The notes under the pieces are model-generated. The model did not search any database and was not told the DNA's origin. It saw only the letters and a list, made by a program, of their open reading frames with translations. DNA of 64,000 nucleotides from JABDQZ01 sp963801985 (GTDB taxonomy: Bacteria; Pseudomonadota; Gammaproteobacteria; Chromatiales; Chromatiaceae). The position numbers were made by a program, and so were the translations under genes. The stretch is from NCBI GenBank assembly GCA_963801985.1, contig CAWDGV010000003.1:248001-312000 (forward strand). The letters run 5' to 3'. Position 1 is the first letter of the stretch. Each line of letters starts with the position of its first letter. Below are positions 45,704 to 56,300 of this stretch, piece after piece.

Positions 45704-45727
45704 ACATCCCCGGTTAGGGATCCCGCA

Positions 45728-46687
45728 ATGACTTCTGAAAAACATATTTCTATCCAGGATGTTTTTAACTCGCTCGAACAAAGACTGTCATTGAACTGGG
45801 TTGCCGCCCTTGAATCCACCCAAAGAATCATTGCCCACAAAGCCGGAAACAAACGAACCGAAACACTTGCCGGCCCGTTAAACTACATACACCCCAACCG
45901 TCTGCAGGTTATCGGCCAGACCGAAATGGATTACCTGAACGAAATGCCGGCAGAAAGCCGCAAGGATGCCTTGCAGCGATTGTTCAGGGCAGAACCAGCA
46001 GCCGTATTTCTTTCAGATGACCTTGATCCCGACGAAAACCTGATTGATGCCGCCAATGAGACGCATACACCTCTGATACTGACGCCGGTTTCCGACACCC
46101 AGCTACTGGCTCATCTTCACTATTACCTGTCTATCGCCTTGGCAGAACACACATCCATCCATGGCGTATTTCTTGAAGTGCTCGGTATGGGTGTACTGCT
46201 TAGTGGTAATGCAGCAATTGGCAAAAGCGAGCTGGCACTGGAACTGATCAACCGCGGCAACCGGCTGATTGCAGATGACGCCCCTGAATTCTCACGCATT
46301 GCGCCGGACATTATCGATGGCCGTTGCCCACCAATATTGCAGGACTTCCTGGAAGTCAGGGGACTGGGCATTATCAACATCCGCGCCATGTATGGTGACA
46401 GCGCTATTAAACGTAACAAGTACCTGCGCCTGATCGTCAAGCTGGAACGCATGAACGCGGAAGCCTTAAGCAGCCTGGACCGACTGACCGGCACCTATGC
46501 GACCACCCCTATTCTTGGCCTGGAAATCCCCCAGGTTACGGTGCCGGTTGCACCCGGCCGCAACCTGGCGATCCTTGTGGAAACCGCTGTGCGCAACCAC
46601 ATCATGCGATTAAAGGGATATGATGCTACACAGGATTTCATTGAACGCCAACGAAAAGCAATCGAACAGGAAAACAGGAAAACATAA
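45728..46687 (+). CDS. hprK: HPr kinase/phosphorylase
   Basis: 319 residues. Walker A (GNAAIGKSELALELINRG), a following ADDAPEFSRI region and the signature LEVRGLGIINIRAMYG are all intact. It phosphorylates or dephosphorylates a Ser of HPr (SIMG in the product at 47959). The stop overlaps the rapZ start by one base (TAATG). Confidence 0.96.
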   Translation: MTSEKHISIQDVFNSLEQRLSLNWVAALESTQRIIAHKAGNKRTETLAGPLNYIHPNRLQVIGQTEMDYLNEMPAESRKDALQRLFRAEPAAVFLSDDLDPDENLIDAANETHTPLILTPVSDTQLLAHLHYYLSIALAEHTSIHGVFLEVLGMGVLLSGNAAIGKSELALELINRGNRLIADDAPEFSRIAPDIIDGRCPPILQDFLEVRGLGIINIRAMYGDSAIKRNKYLRLIVKLERMNAEALSSLDRLTGTYATTPILGLEIPQVTVPVAPGRNLAILVETAVRNHIMRLKGYDATQDFIERQRKAIEQENRKT

Positions 46688-47547
46688 TGAAACTCATCAT
46701 CGTTACCGGCCTGTCCGGTTCCGGTAAAAGTATTGCGTTACACTCCCTGGAAGACGAAGGCTATTACTGCATTGATAATATGCCGGTTTTCCTGCTGATT
46801 GCCTTTGCGACCAATCTTGTTGAACAACCTGATGTCAATTTCGAGCTGACCGCTGTCGGTATCGACGCCCGTTCCGGCCCTGAAGACTTCTCCGAAATCC
46901 CGAGACTGGTGGAGAAACTTAAACAGGACGGCATCGATTGTGAAATCGTGGTACTCGAAGCCCAGGATGATGTTCTGATAAAACGTTTCAGCGAAACCCG
47001 GCGTAAACACCCGCTGACAGATGAGCACACGACGCTGGCCGAAGCCATTACGCAGGAACGCGAGCTCCTACAACCGCTGATCCTCGCCAGCGACCTCAGA
47101 ATAGATACCAGTTACAGCAATCAGCACCAACTGCGCAAAACCATACGAACACGCGTTGCCCAGGCCGCTGAAAACAAGCTGTCGCTACAGATCGAGTCCT
47201 TTGGCTTCAAACATGGCGTTCCCCGGGATGCGGACTTCGTGTTTGATATTCGCTGCCTGCCCAACCCCCACTGGCAGCAGGAGCTGCGGCCACTGACCGG
47301 CAAGGATAAAGCCGTTGCCGATTTCCTCGCAGAGCAGCCGGATACTAACAGGATGTTTAATGACATCAGCCGATTTATAGAAAACTGGATACCCAGTTTC
47401 CAGGCAGATGGCCGCTCCTACCTGACGGTTGCCATAGGCTGTACTGGCGGCCAGCATCGATCTGTTTATATGACAGAAAGATTGTGCGACTATTTCGAGC
47501 AGACAGAAATAACAGCCATCCGAAGTCATCGGGAACTGGGAAGCTGA
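46687..47547 (+). CDS. rapZ: RNase adapter protein RapZ
   Basis: 286 residues. Walker A (VTGLSGSGKSIALHSLED), YYCIDNMPVFLL and the C-terminal RNA-binding region IGCTGGQHRSVYMTERL are conserved. In E. coli RapZ controls GlmZ decay and so glucosamine-6-phosphate synthesis. It lies between hprK and the EIIA gene; all genes are within a few bases of each other. Confidence 0.95.
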   Translation: MKLIIVTGLSGSGKSIALHSLEDEGYYCIDNMPVFLLIAFATNLVEQPDVNFELTAVGIDARSGPEDFSEIPRLVEKLKQDGIDCEIVVLEAQDDVLIKRFSETRRKHPLTDEHTTLAEAITQERELLQPLILASDLRIDTSYSNQHQLRKTIRTRVAQAAENKLSLQIESFGFKHGVPRDADFVFDIRCLPNPHWQQELRPLTGKDKAVADFLAEQPDTNRMFNDISRFIENWIPSFQADGRSYLTVAIGCTGGQHRSVYMTERLCDYFEQTEITAIRSHRELGS

Positions 47548-47548
47548 T

Positions 47549-47962
47549 ATGGCAGCAGGCATTTTACTGGTCAGTCACAAGGGTGTTGCATCAACCATGC
47601 TGGAAACAGCCACCAGGATCTGGCACCAGCAACCGGCCCACACTGATTATATCGAAGTCGAATTTGACGCAGATATCGAACAGACAGCCAGGCTGGCTGA
47701 AAAAAAGCTGATGCAACTTGATGAAGGTGATGGTGTTCTGGTTTTAACCGATCTTGTCGGTGCGACGCCATGCAACCTGGTTTCCTCGATTTCACATTTG
47801 AACACGATTGTAGTTTCAGGCCTGAATTTACCCATGTTGATTCGCGCCTATAATTATTCACATAAGAATCTTGAAGAATTAGCTACGCTTGCAGTTGAAG
47901 GTGGCCAGCGTGGTATTGCCCGCCTCAACCCGACAGTGTGCAGTAACATTGCAGGTACATGA
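47549..47962 (+). CDS. PTS EIIA component, mannose (EIIA-Man) type
   Basis: 137 residues, EIIA-Man fold. The likely phospho-acceptor is His10 in GILLVSHKGVAST, and VLVLTDLVGATPCNLV matches the DLxGGTP motif region of the family. No EIIB, EIIC or EIID is in the block, so it probably has a regulatory role. It overlaps the HPr gene by four bases (ATGA). Confidence 0.9.
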   Translation: MAAGILLVSHKGVASTMLETATRIWHQQPAHTDYIEVEFDADIEQTARLAEKKLMQLDEGDGVLVLTDLVGATPCNLVSSISHLNTIVVSGLNLPMLIRAYNYSHKNLEELATLAVEGGQRGIARLNPTVCSNIAGT

Positions 47963-48234
47963 CCTTGCTTGAAAAAGAAGTCGAAATCATCAACCAGCTG
48001 GGATTGCACGCACGTGCAGCAGCCAAGTTTGTCGCCACTGCCGGACAATATTCCGCCGAGGTCCATCTGGCCAGGAACAATCAGAAAATCAATGGCAAAA
48101 GCATTATGGGCGTTATGATGCTGGCTGCCAGTAAAGGCACTTTCCTCACGTTAATCACCGAAGGCAAAGACGAACAACAGGCAATGGATGCACTTACCGG
48201 TCTCATAGGGGACCGGTTTGGAGAAGGGCAGTGA
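47959..48234 (+). CDS. ptsH: phosphocarrier protein HPr
   Basis: 91 residues. The EI-dependent site His is in GLHARAAAKFVATAG (about residue 17), and a regulatory Ser in NGKSIMGVMMLAAS (about residue 48) fits the target of HPr kinase. Both sites intact. It overlaps ptsI by four bases (GTGA). Confidence 0.95.
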   Translation: MTLLEKEVEIINQLGLHARAAAKFVATAGQYSAEVHLARNNQKINGKSIMGVMMLAASKGTFLTLITEGKDEQQAMDALTGLIGDRFGEGQ

Positions 48235-49964
48235 CATTTTGCTGCAATGGTATCGGGATAAGCACAACTCATTCCATTGCAATCGGTAAAGTTCACAAGC
48301 TGCAGCGTGGCCCACTGCATATTCAGCCTCGCTGGGTTGGCCACGAGCAAATCAATGAAGAAATCCTGCATTTAAGAAACGCCATATCCCAGGCTCACAT
48401 TGAGCTGACTTCGGTTCGTGACCAGCTACCGGCCAGTACCGCACCCGATATTGTTGAATTTATCAACACCCACCTGTTGATGATAGAAGACCAGGCTCTG
48501 GCTGAGGCCGTGGAAGAAATCATCACCCAGGAAGGCTGTGGCGCCGAATGGGCCTTGCAACTGCGCCGGAATACCCTGGTCAAAGTCTTCGATGATATGG
48601 AGGACCCCTACCTGCGGACCCGCAAGGACGACCTCGACCACGTGGTAAACCTTATCCAGAAACGTCTGCTGAATTTCCAGGAAGAAGCCATTGATGACAA
48701 CCTTGAAGGCAAGGTAATTGTCTCCCGGGACCTGACGCCTTCTGATACCATTTTGATGAGACACCAGGGCGTGATCGCTTTTGTCACCGAGTTTGGCGGC
48801 CCCATGTCACATACTGCCATCCTGGCGCGCAGCCTGAACATACCAGCCATCGTCGGCGTAAGGTATGCAACCGACCTTTTTCGACAGGGTGAAACTATCG
48901 TGGTCGACGGTCTGCATGGCGTCGCCACCGGTTCACCTGAAAACGCCTTACTGAACCAGTTTAAACAGTGTCTTGAGGATGAGCGCGGTTACGAAGAAGC
49001 ATTACATGAATTGATTAAAATCCCATCCCTGACGACGGATGGCCAGGCTTTCAGCCTGATGGCTAACATCGAGTTGCCCGAAGACATTGAAGCAGCACTG
49101 AACAATGGCGCCTGCGCCATCGGGCTTTACCGCACCGAGTTTCTTTATATGAACCGCGCAACCATGCCGACTGAGCAGGAACACTTCGATGCTTACCTGG
49201 ATATCGTTCGCAACCTTAATGGCTTACCACTGACCATACGCACTCTCGACCTGGGCGCTGATAAAACCACCAGCTATACCCAGCCGTCATCCAGCAATCC
49301 CGCACTGGGTTTGCGCGCCATTCGTTTATGCCTTAAAGAAACCGAGCTTTTTAAAACCCAGCTACGCGCCATCCTGCGTGTATCCGCATTCGGCCCGGTA
49401 CGCCTGATGCTGCCCATGTTGACTACCGTCCGCGAAATCGAACAGGCCAAAAGCTTAATCAGTAACATCCAGACCGAATTGCGCGTTGAAGGTATAAGCT
49501 TTAATCAAGACATACCGATTGGTGGCATGATCGAAGTACCGGCAGCTGCGCTTGAGGCCAGGAGTTTTGCCCGGCAGCTGGATTTCCTCTCCATTGGCAC
49601 CAATGACCTGATTCAGTATACGCTGGCTATTGACCGGGTAGATGAAGAAGTCAATTACCTGTACGACCCCATGCATCCAGCGATTATAAAGTTGATCAAA
49701 GTATCCATCGATGCAGCCGGCGAGCACAATATCCCGATCAGTATGTGCGGGGAAATGGCGGGTGACCCGCGCTATATCGCGCTGCTGGCTGGACTGGGCC
49801 TGCGTGAATTCAGTATGCAGCCCAACTCATTGCTCAAGGCAAAACAGTCATTATTGGCGATTAATCTCCAGCGCATCAGCCAGCAGACAGATGAAATCCT
49901 CTATTCACTTGATCATGATGACAGTGACACCCTGCTGGAAAAACTGATGCAAATCACCCACTGA
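48231..49964 (+). CDS. ptsI: phosphoenolpyruvate-protein phosphotransferase (enzyme I)
   Basis: 577 residues. The phospho-His lies in GGPMSHTAILARSLNIPAIVG (about residue 196), the PEP-binding barrel has GLYRTEFLYMNR, TLDLGADKT and GTNDLIQYTLAIDRV, and the catalytic Cys is in ISMCGEMAGDP. It passes phosphate from PEP to HPr. No GAF domain, so it is standard EI rather than EI-Ntr. GTG start overlapping ptsH. Confidence 0.96.
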   Translation: MTFCCNGIGISTTHSIAIGKVHKLQRGPLHIQPRWVGHEQINEEILHLRNAISQAHIELTSVRDQLPASTAPDIVEFINTHLLMIEDQALAEAVEEIITQEGCGAEWALQLRRNTLVKVFDDMEDPYLRTRKDDLDHVVNLIQKRLLNFQEEAIDDNLEGKVIVSRDLTPSDTILMRHQGVIAFVTEFGGPMSHTAILARSLNIPAIVGVRYATDLFRQGETIVVDGLHGVATGSPENALLNQFKQCLEDERGYEEALHELIKIPSLTTDGQAFSLMANIELPEDIEAALNNGACAIGLYRTEFLYMNRATMPTEQEHFDAYLDIVRNLNGLPLTIRTLDLGADKTTSYTQPSSSNPALGLRAIRLCLKETELFKTQLRAILRVSAFGPVRLMLPMLTTVREIEQAKSLISNIQTELRVEGISFNQDIPIGGMIEVPAAALEARSFARQLDFLSIGTNDLIQYTLAIDRVDEEVNYLYDPMHPAIIKLIKVSIDAAGEHNIPISMCGEMAGDPRYIALLAGLGLREFSMQPNSLLKAKQSLLAINLQRISQQTDEILYSLDHDDSDTLLEKLMQITH

Positions 49965-50066
49965 GACACCCTTCTCAATCCGCTTAATTATTCTGTGATA
50001 CAAGCCCGTTTACAGGTTAAACTTCATCCTGTTGAAGTAATTTTTCTGGCATGAAGTTAACCTGGC

Positions 50067-51419
50067 ATGAGCACAAACAGATCTGATCTGGACAGATACG
50101 AAAGCATACGCAGCATCATTGACGATGGCGCGATTAAGCGCGCCAGTCGAATGCTGAATGCTTTATCGCCCGGTGAAATTGCCCATTTACTGGAGTCATT
50201 ACCACCTGAAGAACGTGCTGTTCTATGGGACCTGGTAAACCCCGATCTCGATGGCGAAATCCTGGTACAGGTTACTGATGACGTTCGTGAATACCTGATC
50301 AGCCAGATGGACCGCTCTGAACTGCTCTCGGCAGCCGAAGGTCTGGATCTTGATGACCTGGCTGACCTTATCGAAGAGTTGCCACGCGCCATCACTTCAC
50401 AGGTTATGGCTTCGCTGGATAGCCAGCATCGCCAGCGTCTTGAGGCCGTACTTTCCTATCCGGATGACACTGCCGGCCACCTGATGAACACCGATACAGT
50501 GACAGTTCGTCCGGAAGTGACACTGGAAGTGGTGTTACGCTATTTACGCCAGTTAGGTGAAAAGGTACCAGTTGATACTGACTCCCTGATCGTGGTTAAC
50601 CGCGAAGACAAGTACCTGGGCATTCTCAAACTGGCAGCCCTGGTCAGTCACGATATTTCTGACAGTGTTGCCGAAGTCATGACATTGACCGTACAGCCCT
50701 TTGAGGCAATGGCTGACAAGGCTGAAGTTGCCCGGCAATTTGAACAGAATGACCTGATATCAGCTCCAGTGGTTGACGACAACGGCACGCTGCTTGGCCG
50801 GATCACCATCGATGATATCGTTGACGTCATCCGTGAAGAGGGTGAGCACCAGTTCATGAGCCAGGCTGGTCTCTCCGAAGATGAAGACATGTTTGCGCCG
50901 GTTTTGTTAAGTACCCGCCGACGCGCCGTCTGGCTGGGTGTCAACCTGGTTACGGCCTTTATGGCATCCTGGGTCATCGGCCTGTTCGAAGCCACCATCG
51001 ACAAGGTAGTCGCCCTGGCAGTATTAATGCCGATTGTCGCCAGTATGGGGGGCATTGCCGGCAGCCAGACCCTGACCCTGACAATACGCGGTATAGCACT
51101 TGGCCAGCTGTCATCCAGCAATATCCGCTGGCTGATTCTCAAAGAGCTCGCCGTTGGATCCATTAACAGCCTGATCTGGGCATTTGTGGTTGCCGTGATT
51201 GCCGGTCTCTGGTTTGGCGACACGCAAATCGCATTACTGATCGCCGTTGCCTTGAGCATCAACCTCGTGATTGCCGCCATCACGGGAACCATGCTGCCTA
51301 TACTGCTGGATAGAATCGGGATTGACCCGGCTTTGGCCGGTTCTGTGTTATTAACCACCGTTACCGACATTGTTGGCTTTTTTGCCTTCCTTGGCCTGGC
51401 AACCATTTTTCTGCTTTGA
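50067..51419 (+). CDS. mgtE: magnesium transporter MgtE
   Basis: 450 residues: an N-terminal MgtE_N domain (LNALSPGEIAHLLESLPPEER), two CBS domains (about 130-250, with DTAGHLMNTDTVTVRPE) and five C-terminal helices (SMGGIAGSQTLTLTIRGIALGQ, PILLDRIGIDPALAGSVLLTTVTDIVG). The channel opens at low internal Mg2+. Its last four bases (TTGA) overlap the next gene. Confidence 0.95.
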   Translation: MSTNRSDLDRYESIRSIIDDGAIKRASRMLNALSPGEIAHLLESLPPEERAVLWDLVNPDLDGEILVQVTDDVREYLISQMDRSELLSAAEGLDLDDLADLIEELPRAITSQVMASLDSQHRQRLEAVLSYPDDTAGHLMNTDTVTVRPEVTLEVVLRYLRQLGEKVPVDTDSLIVVNREDKYLGILKLAALVSHDISDSVAEVMTLTVQPFEAMADKAEVARQFEQNDLISAPVVDDNGTLLGRITIDDIVDVIREEGEHQFMSQAGLSEDEDMFAPVLLSTRRRAVWLGVNLVTAFMASWVIGLFEATIDKVVALAVLMPIVASMGGIAGSQTLTLTIRGIALGQLSSSNIRWLILKELAVGSINSLIWAFVVAVIAGLWFGDTQIALLIAVALSINLVIAAITGTMLPILLDRIGIDPALAGSVLLTTVTDIVGFFAFLGLATIFLL

Positions 51420-52204
51420 CTGGCCAGCCAAAACAAGTGCTCTTTCAACAGCGGGTAGATGGCAACCTGGCTACAGTCGAACAGGCCGGTAATACACGCA
51501 CATTAATTTTTGATACCGGGCTGATACAGAGCCGGATTGATATCCACCATGCTGACAAGCTGCCCTTGCCCGGCAATCGACTAATGCTTTCGCATTTAAT
51601 GTTTGGAAAAATTCCTGACAACATACTCCTGGCAGGCTGTGGCGGAGGATCAATCGCCCGCTGGTTCAACGCCATGTTGCCCGACTGCCACGGCACTGCA
51701 ATTGAAACTTCTGTGGAAATCATCGCCCTGGCGAGAAAGTACTTTGACTTCCCCGGCACTGATAGCAACTGGAACATCAGGCAGGATGACATACGCCAGT
51801 TTATCACCAGCAAGTTGCGCGCACAGGATGAGACCTATGACTTTATCCTGTTCGATATCGAAGAACATGGGGACACGCCTGCATGGCTGATACAGCCACA
51901 GTTTCTCGAGGACTGCAAAAAACTTTTATCTGCCAACGGTGTCATAACTTTTAATATCGTGGCACGCACTGCCGAGGACTTCGCCCGGGCTCTCCTGCCT
52001 GTCCGCCAGGTTTTTCCGGGTAAAACCTATTGCCTGAACAGCCGGGATAGCCAGAACATCATGATAACGGCTTTTGCCAGCAGGCCAGACTCCCGGCAAC
52101 TGGAGCAGACAGCGCAACAGGCAAAACAACGTTTTCATATTGAATATGATCTTATTTATCAGCAACTGTTGAAGGACAATCCTCCCGGCAGCGGTATATT
52201 TTAA
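51416..52204 (+). CDS. spermidine-synthase-like class I methyltransferase-fold protein
   Basis: 262 residues. The layout resembles SpeE: N-terminal beta part, RLMLSHLMFG, motif I NILLAGCGGGSIARWF, acidic AIETSVEIIALARKYF and FILFDIEEHGD. In SpeE the corresponding GGGxG and D residues bind decarboxy-SAM; the family also has non-polyamine members. The substrate is not readable. TTG start (51416) overlapping the mgtE stop. Confidence 0.78.
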   Translation: MTGQPKQVLFQQRVDGNLATVEQAGNTRTLIFDTGLIQSRIDIHHADKLPLPGNRLMLSHLMFGKIPDNILLAGCGGGSIARWFNAMLPDCHGTAIETSVEIIALARKYFDFPGTDSNWNIRQDDIRQFITSKLRAQDETYDFILFDIEEHGDTPAWLIQPQFLEDCKKLLSANGVITFNIVARTAEDFARALLPVRQVFPGKTYCLNSRDSQNIMITAFASRPDSRQLEQTAQQAKQRFHIEYDLIYQQLLKDNPPGSGIF

Positions 52205-52226
52205 CCCTCATCTTCCTGGAAATATT

Positions 52227-52619
52227 ATGAATAAAATCAGTCTGTACTCCCTTATCCTCCTGCTCGGCAGTACTGTGCATACGCTTCAGGCACAGCAACC
52301 AGACGATTCACAGAACATCATGCAACAGATGGCGGCCATGGAAAGCTGCATGGCAAAAATAGATTACCGGGAACTTGAAGAGATGGAGCGTCGTTCCGGG
52401 GAAATTCATCAGCAACTTGACCAGTTTTGTACACAAGGTAACGAAGCGGAAGCCAAAAAAATCGCTTTGAAATTTTCAGATGAAGTAATGAAGAGCAAAA
52501 CCATGCAGGCCATGCAGGACTGCGCCAGCCTGATGCCGGGCATGCAACAGCAGCTTCAGGTACCTGATTTTGAACAACAGCTGAAGCAGCAGAGCATCTG
52601 TGAATTTATTAATCAGTAA
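52227..52619 (+). CDS. hypothetical secreted protein
   Basis: 130 residues with a signal peptide (MNKISLYSLILLLGSTVHTLQAQQ). The mature part is helical, rich in Met, Gln and Glu, with four Cys (AMESCMAK, DQFCTQG, MQDCASL, QSICEF) spaced for two disulfides. No family is recognised. It begins 22 bases after the spermidine-synthase-like gene. Confidence 0.7.
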   Translation: MNKISLYSLILLLGSTVHTLQAQQPDDSQNIMQQMAAMESCMAKIDYRELEEMERRSGEIHQQLDQFCTQGNEAEAKKIALKFSDEVMKSKTMQAMQDCASLMPGMQQQLQVPDFEQQLKQQSICEFINQ

Positions 52620-52664
52620 GCCACTGATACTTCAGCAATTGTAACGACAGACATTCATGCCGAA

Positions 52665-53153
52665 CTAAACGCGTTTATATTCAGTACCCCTGCATTTCGG
52701 GCATGGAGGAATATGACCGGCTTTTTCGAAATGCAATTGCTCACCACAACCGGTACATTCAAGCGTACCCGGGCCGGTAATTTCTCCGGTTTTGAAACGG
52801 CTGACACGTTTTGCTTTTTCAGCCAGTTCACGCAATTCCAGGCTGGTCTGGTCGGCAACGCTGGCAAACATATCAAACAGCCTGGTTTCAATTAACTGCA
52901 CATCAAACTTGAACCAGTCCTTAAAATCCTGCCGGGTTTCCACCAGAAATTCTGCCGCATCCTTCATGTCCCTTTCGATATAGGTCGCAATTTTCTCTGC
53001 CTCTTCGCGGGATAGCTCACCAAGCTCGACGGCCGTTTCCCGGGCATGATTGATGGCATTACCTAATACCGGGCCAGCTTTACTGACACGCTCGAGCATC
53101 GTTTCATATGCCGCCACCATTTTTTCAACAGTATCATTATTTTTATCGTTCAT
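52665..53153 (-). CDS. zinc-ribbon protein (DUF1451, YbeL-like)
   Basis: 162 residues. A long helical N-terminal part (VEKMVAAYETMLERVSKAG through TRQDFKDWFKFDVQLIETR) ends in a zinc ribbon CTGCGEQLHFEKAGHIPPCPKC, as in YbeL-like proteins of unknown function. The frame is open to 53267; the ATG at 53153 has AGGAG at good spacing and begins the conserved part. The next gene upstream, at 53344, diverges. Confidence 0.83.
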   Translation of the reverse strand: MNDKNNDTVEKMVAAYETMLERVSKAGPVLGNAINHARETAVELGELSREEAEKIATYIERDMKDAAEFLVETRQDFKDWFKFDVQLIETRLFDMFASVADQTSLELRELAEKAKRVSRFKTGEITGPGTLECTGCGEQLHFEKAGHIPPCPKCRGTEYKRV

Positions 53154-53343
53154 TGCCTTCTCCTTGTAACTCTTAATTATAAGTATTGAACCAATATCGC
53201 GATAAAACAATTGGTATTTCTCCTGTTTCAACACAATACCGCTGCCAGACTGTGCGTTTAATCGCAAGATTAGCCGAGCGTATCGCCAGTCATTGCGATA
53301 AAATATTTTTAAATATTCCTGATCTGTTTACACTGGCCCGGCA

Positions 53344-56300
53344 ATGACCGATCGAATTCGTGAAATTCCCTATAACTACACCTCGTTCTCGGACAGGGAA
53401 ATTGTCATTCGCTACCTCGGCGAAGAGAACTGGCAGTTAATCGAACAACTGCGCGGCACCCGCCGCACGGGCCGTTCCGCACGTATGCTTTTCGAGGTAC
53501 TGGGCGATATGTGGGTGGTGCAGCGTAATCCCTACCTGCAGGATGACCTGCTGCAGAACCCCGAACGCCAGAATGCCCTGACAGAGGCATTACATCACCG
53601 TCTTGACCAGTTTGAAGTCCGCCTGAACAACAACGAACAGGCCGAACAGTTATTAAAAGCGGCCCGGCAGTCGGTGCGCGATTTTGAAAACCGTTTTACC
53701 ACCAATAAAAAACTGCAGCATAAAGTCAGGCGGGCATTGACCGGCATTACCCGCAAGGACAATGTTGACTTTGGCGGACTGGCACGCGTCTCGCATTCCA
53801 CTGATGCAACTGACTGGCGCGTTGAAATGCCCTTTGTAGTGATCACGCCTGACCGGGAAGACGAAGTTGCTGCCATCGTCAGGGCCTGCCTTGATTGCGG
53901 CTTGACCATTATCCCCCGTGGCGGAGGCACCGGTTATACCGGGTCAGCCGTACCACTGGATGCCTATACCGCCATAATCAATACAGAAAAACTCGAAACA
54001 CTGTCGGCGGTAGAGCAATACAAGCTGGCGGGTCATGACCAGGCCTCGCCCACAGTCAGGACAGGAGCCGGCGTGGTTACCCGTCGCGTCTCCGACCTTG
54101 CCAACCTACACGGCCTGGCTTTTGCGGTTGACCCCACCTCGCAGGATGCCTCAACCATAGGTGGCAATATTGCCATGAATGCCGGCGGCAAAAAGGCTGT
54201 GCTATGGGGAACAACCCTGGATAACCTGGTTACCTGGCGCATGGTAACGCCAGACGCAGACTGGCTGGAGGTCGAAAGACTGGATCACAACCTGGGTAAA
54301 ATCCACGAACAGGAAAAAGTCCGTTTTCGTATTACGCGTTATGCCACAGATGGCAAGACGCGCAAGGAACTGCCGGAAATTATTGAAATACCCGGAAAGA
54401 CTTTCAGGCAATCCGGTCTGGGCAAGGATGTCACTGACAAGTTTCTATCCGGCCTGCCCGGGGTTCAGAAAGAGGGCTGCGACGGTTTAATCACTTCGGC
54501 ACGCTTTGTTTTGCACCGTATGCCTCAGCATGGCCGCACCGTATGCCTGGAATTCTTTGGTACCGACATTTCCACCGCAGTCCCTGCAATTGTCGAAATC
54601 AAGGACTTTGTAGAACAGCAGGACGATGTATTGCTGCCAGGTCTTGAACATCTGGATGAGCGTTATATCAAGGCTGTAAAGTACTCCACCAAGTCATCTT
54701 CAGCCGAACACGCAGGCCAGTTACCAAAAATGGTGCTGCTGGCAGATATCGTCTCTGACGATGAAGCCCGCCTGCACGAGGTAACCAACAAGGTTATTGA
54801 ACTGGCCAGGCAGCGAAATGCCGAGGGCTTTATTGCGACCAGTCCGGAAGCCCGTCACCGCTTTTGGCTGGACCGTGCGCGCACCGCCGCCATCTCGGCG
54901 CATACCAATGCTTTCAAAATCAACGAAGATGTTGTCATACCACTGGATAGACTGACCGAATACAGCCGCGGTATAGAGCGCCTGAATATCGAGCAGTCCA
55001 TTCGTAACAAGCTGGCGATCAAGCAGGATGTATTGGATTTTCTGCATACCGACCTGAATGCCCTGTGCCAGTGTGAAGATGATTCAGAAGAAAACCAGGC
55101 AATCCTGCACGACAAGCAGATTGCAGCACAAAAACTGGTCAGCGCTTCAATCAAGAAATGGCAATCCCTTCTTGGGCAACTGGACAGCCCGGCCAGCAGT
55201 ATTCCTATTCTGAACGAAACCGGGCAGGCCTTTATTCAACCAGACGACCGGTTACTTGACCTGATGTTAAGACGTGATTTACGTCACTCCTACCGCGATG
55301 AAATTGCATCTCCCCTGAAGGATATTTTCAGCGGACAGGAACTGGCCACGATTCGCGACAAGCTGGAACAGTTACATCAACAGCGCCGTTCATCCCGTTT
55401 ATTTATTGCCCTGCACATGCATGCCGGTGATGGCAACGTGCACACCAATATCCCGGTGCATTCGCATGACTACGCCATGCTAACCGAAGCGGATCACCTG
55501 GTTGACAGGATCATGGAACTGACCCTTTCACTCGGCGGCTCAATTTCCGGCGAGCACGGCATTGGCCTGACCAAGTTCCAGTACCTGGACGAAGAAAAAA
55601 TCACCAACTTCGTGAACTACAAGAACAGGATTGATCCCAATGGTCACTTTAACCGCGGCAAGCTGCTGCCCGGTTCAGGCCTGCACGATGCCTACACGCC
55701 TTCGTTACAACTGGTGCAACAGGAAGCCCTGATACTGGAAGAAAGCGAACTCGGCGCCCTGAATGACGACATCAAGCATTGTCTGCGCTGTGGCAAGTGC
55801 AAGCCGGTGTGCATGACTCATGTGCCGCGCGCCAACCTGTCCTATTCGCCACGCAACAAGATTCTTGGTACAGGCCTGATCATCGAAGCCTTTTTGTATG
55901 AAGAGCAGACCCGTCGCGGTCTTTCAGTACAACACTTTGATGAAATGAACGATGTTGCTGATCACTGCACCGTCTGCCACAAATGTGCGAACCCCTGCCC
56001 GGTCAATATTGATTTTGGCGATGTCACCATCCGTATGCGCAAAATCCTGACCGAGCGAGGTCAAAAACGTTTCAATGCCGGCACCTGGGCAGCCATGAAA
56101 CTGCTTAACGCCACAGACCCGCGCATGGTGAAAACATTGCGCCAGGTTATGCTGAAATGGGGTTTCAAGGGAATCACTTTCGGCCATGACCTGTTGCGTA
56201 AAACGCCGCTGCTTAAAAAGACAGACGCCACGCCGGGGACAACTACCGGCAACATCAGTGTCCGCGACCAGGTCACCGGCATGATGAGCCGGCCAATACG

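Noticed and set aside
50648..51448. 266-codon minus-strand frame
   Set aside because: Lies entirely antisense to the membrane half of mgtE, which is clearly coding; a shadow frame.
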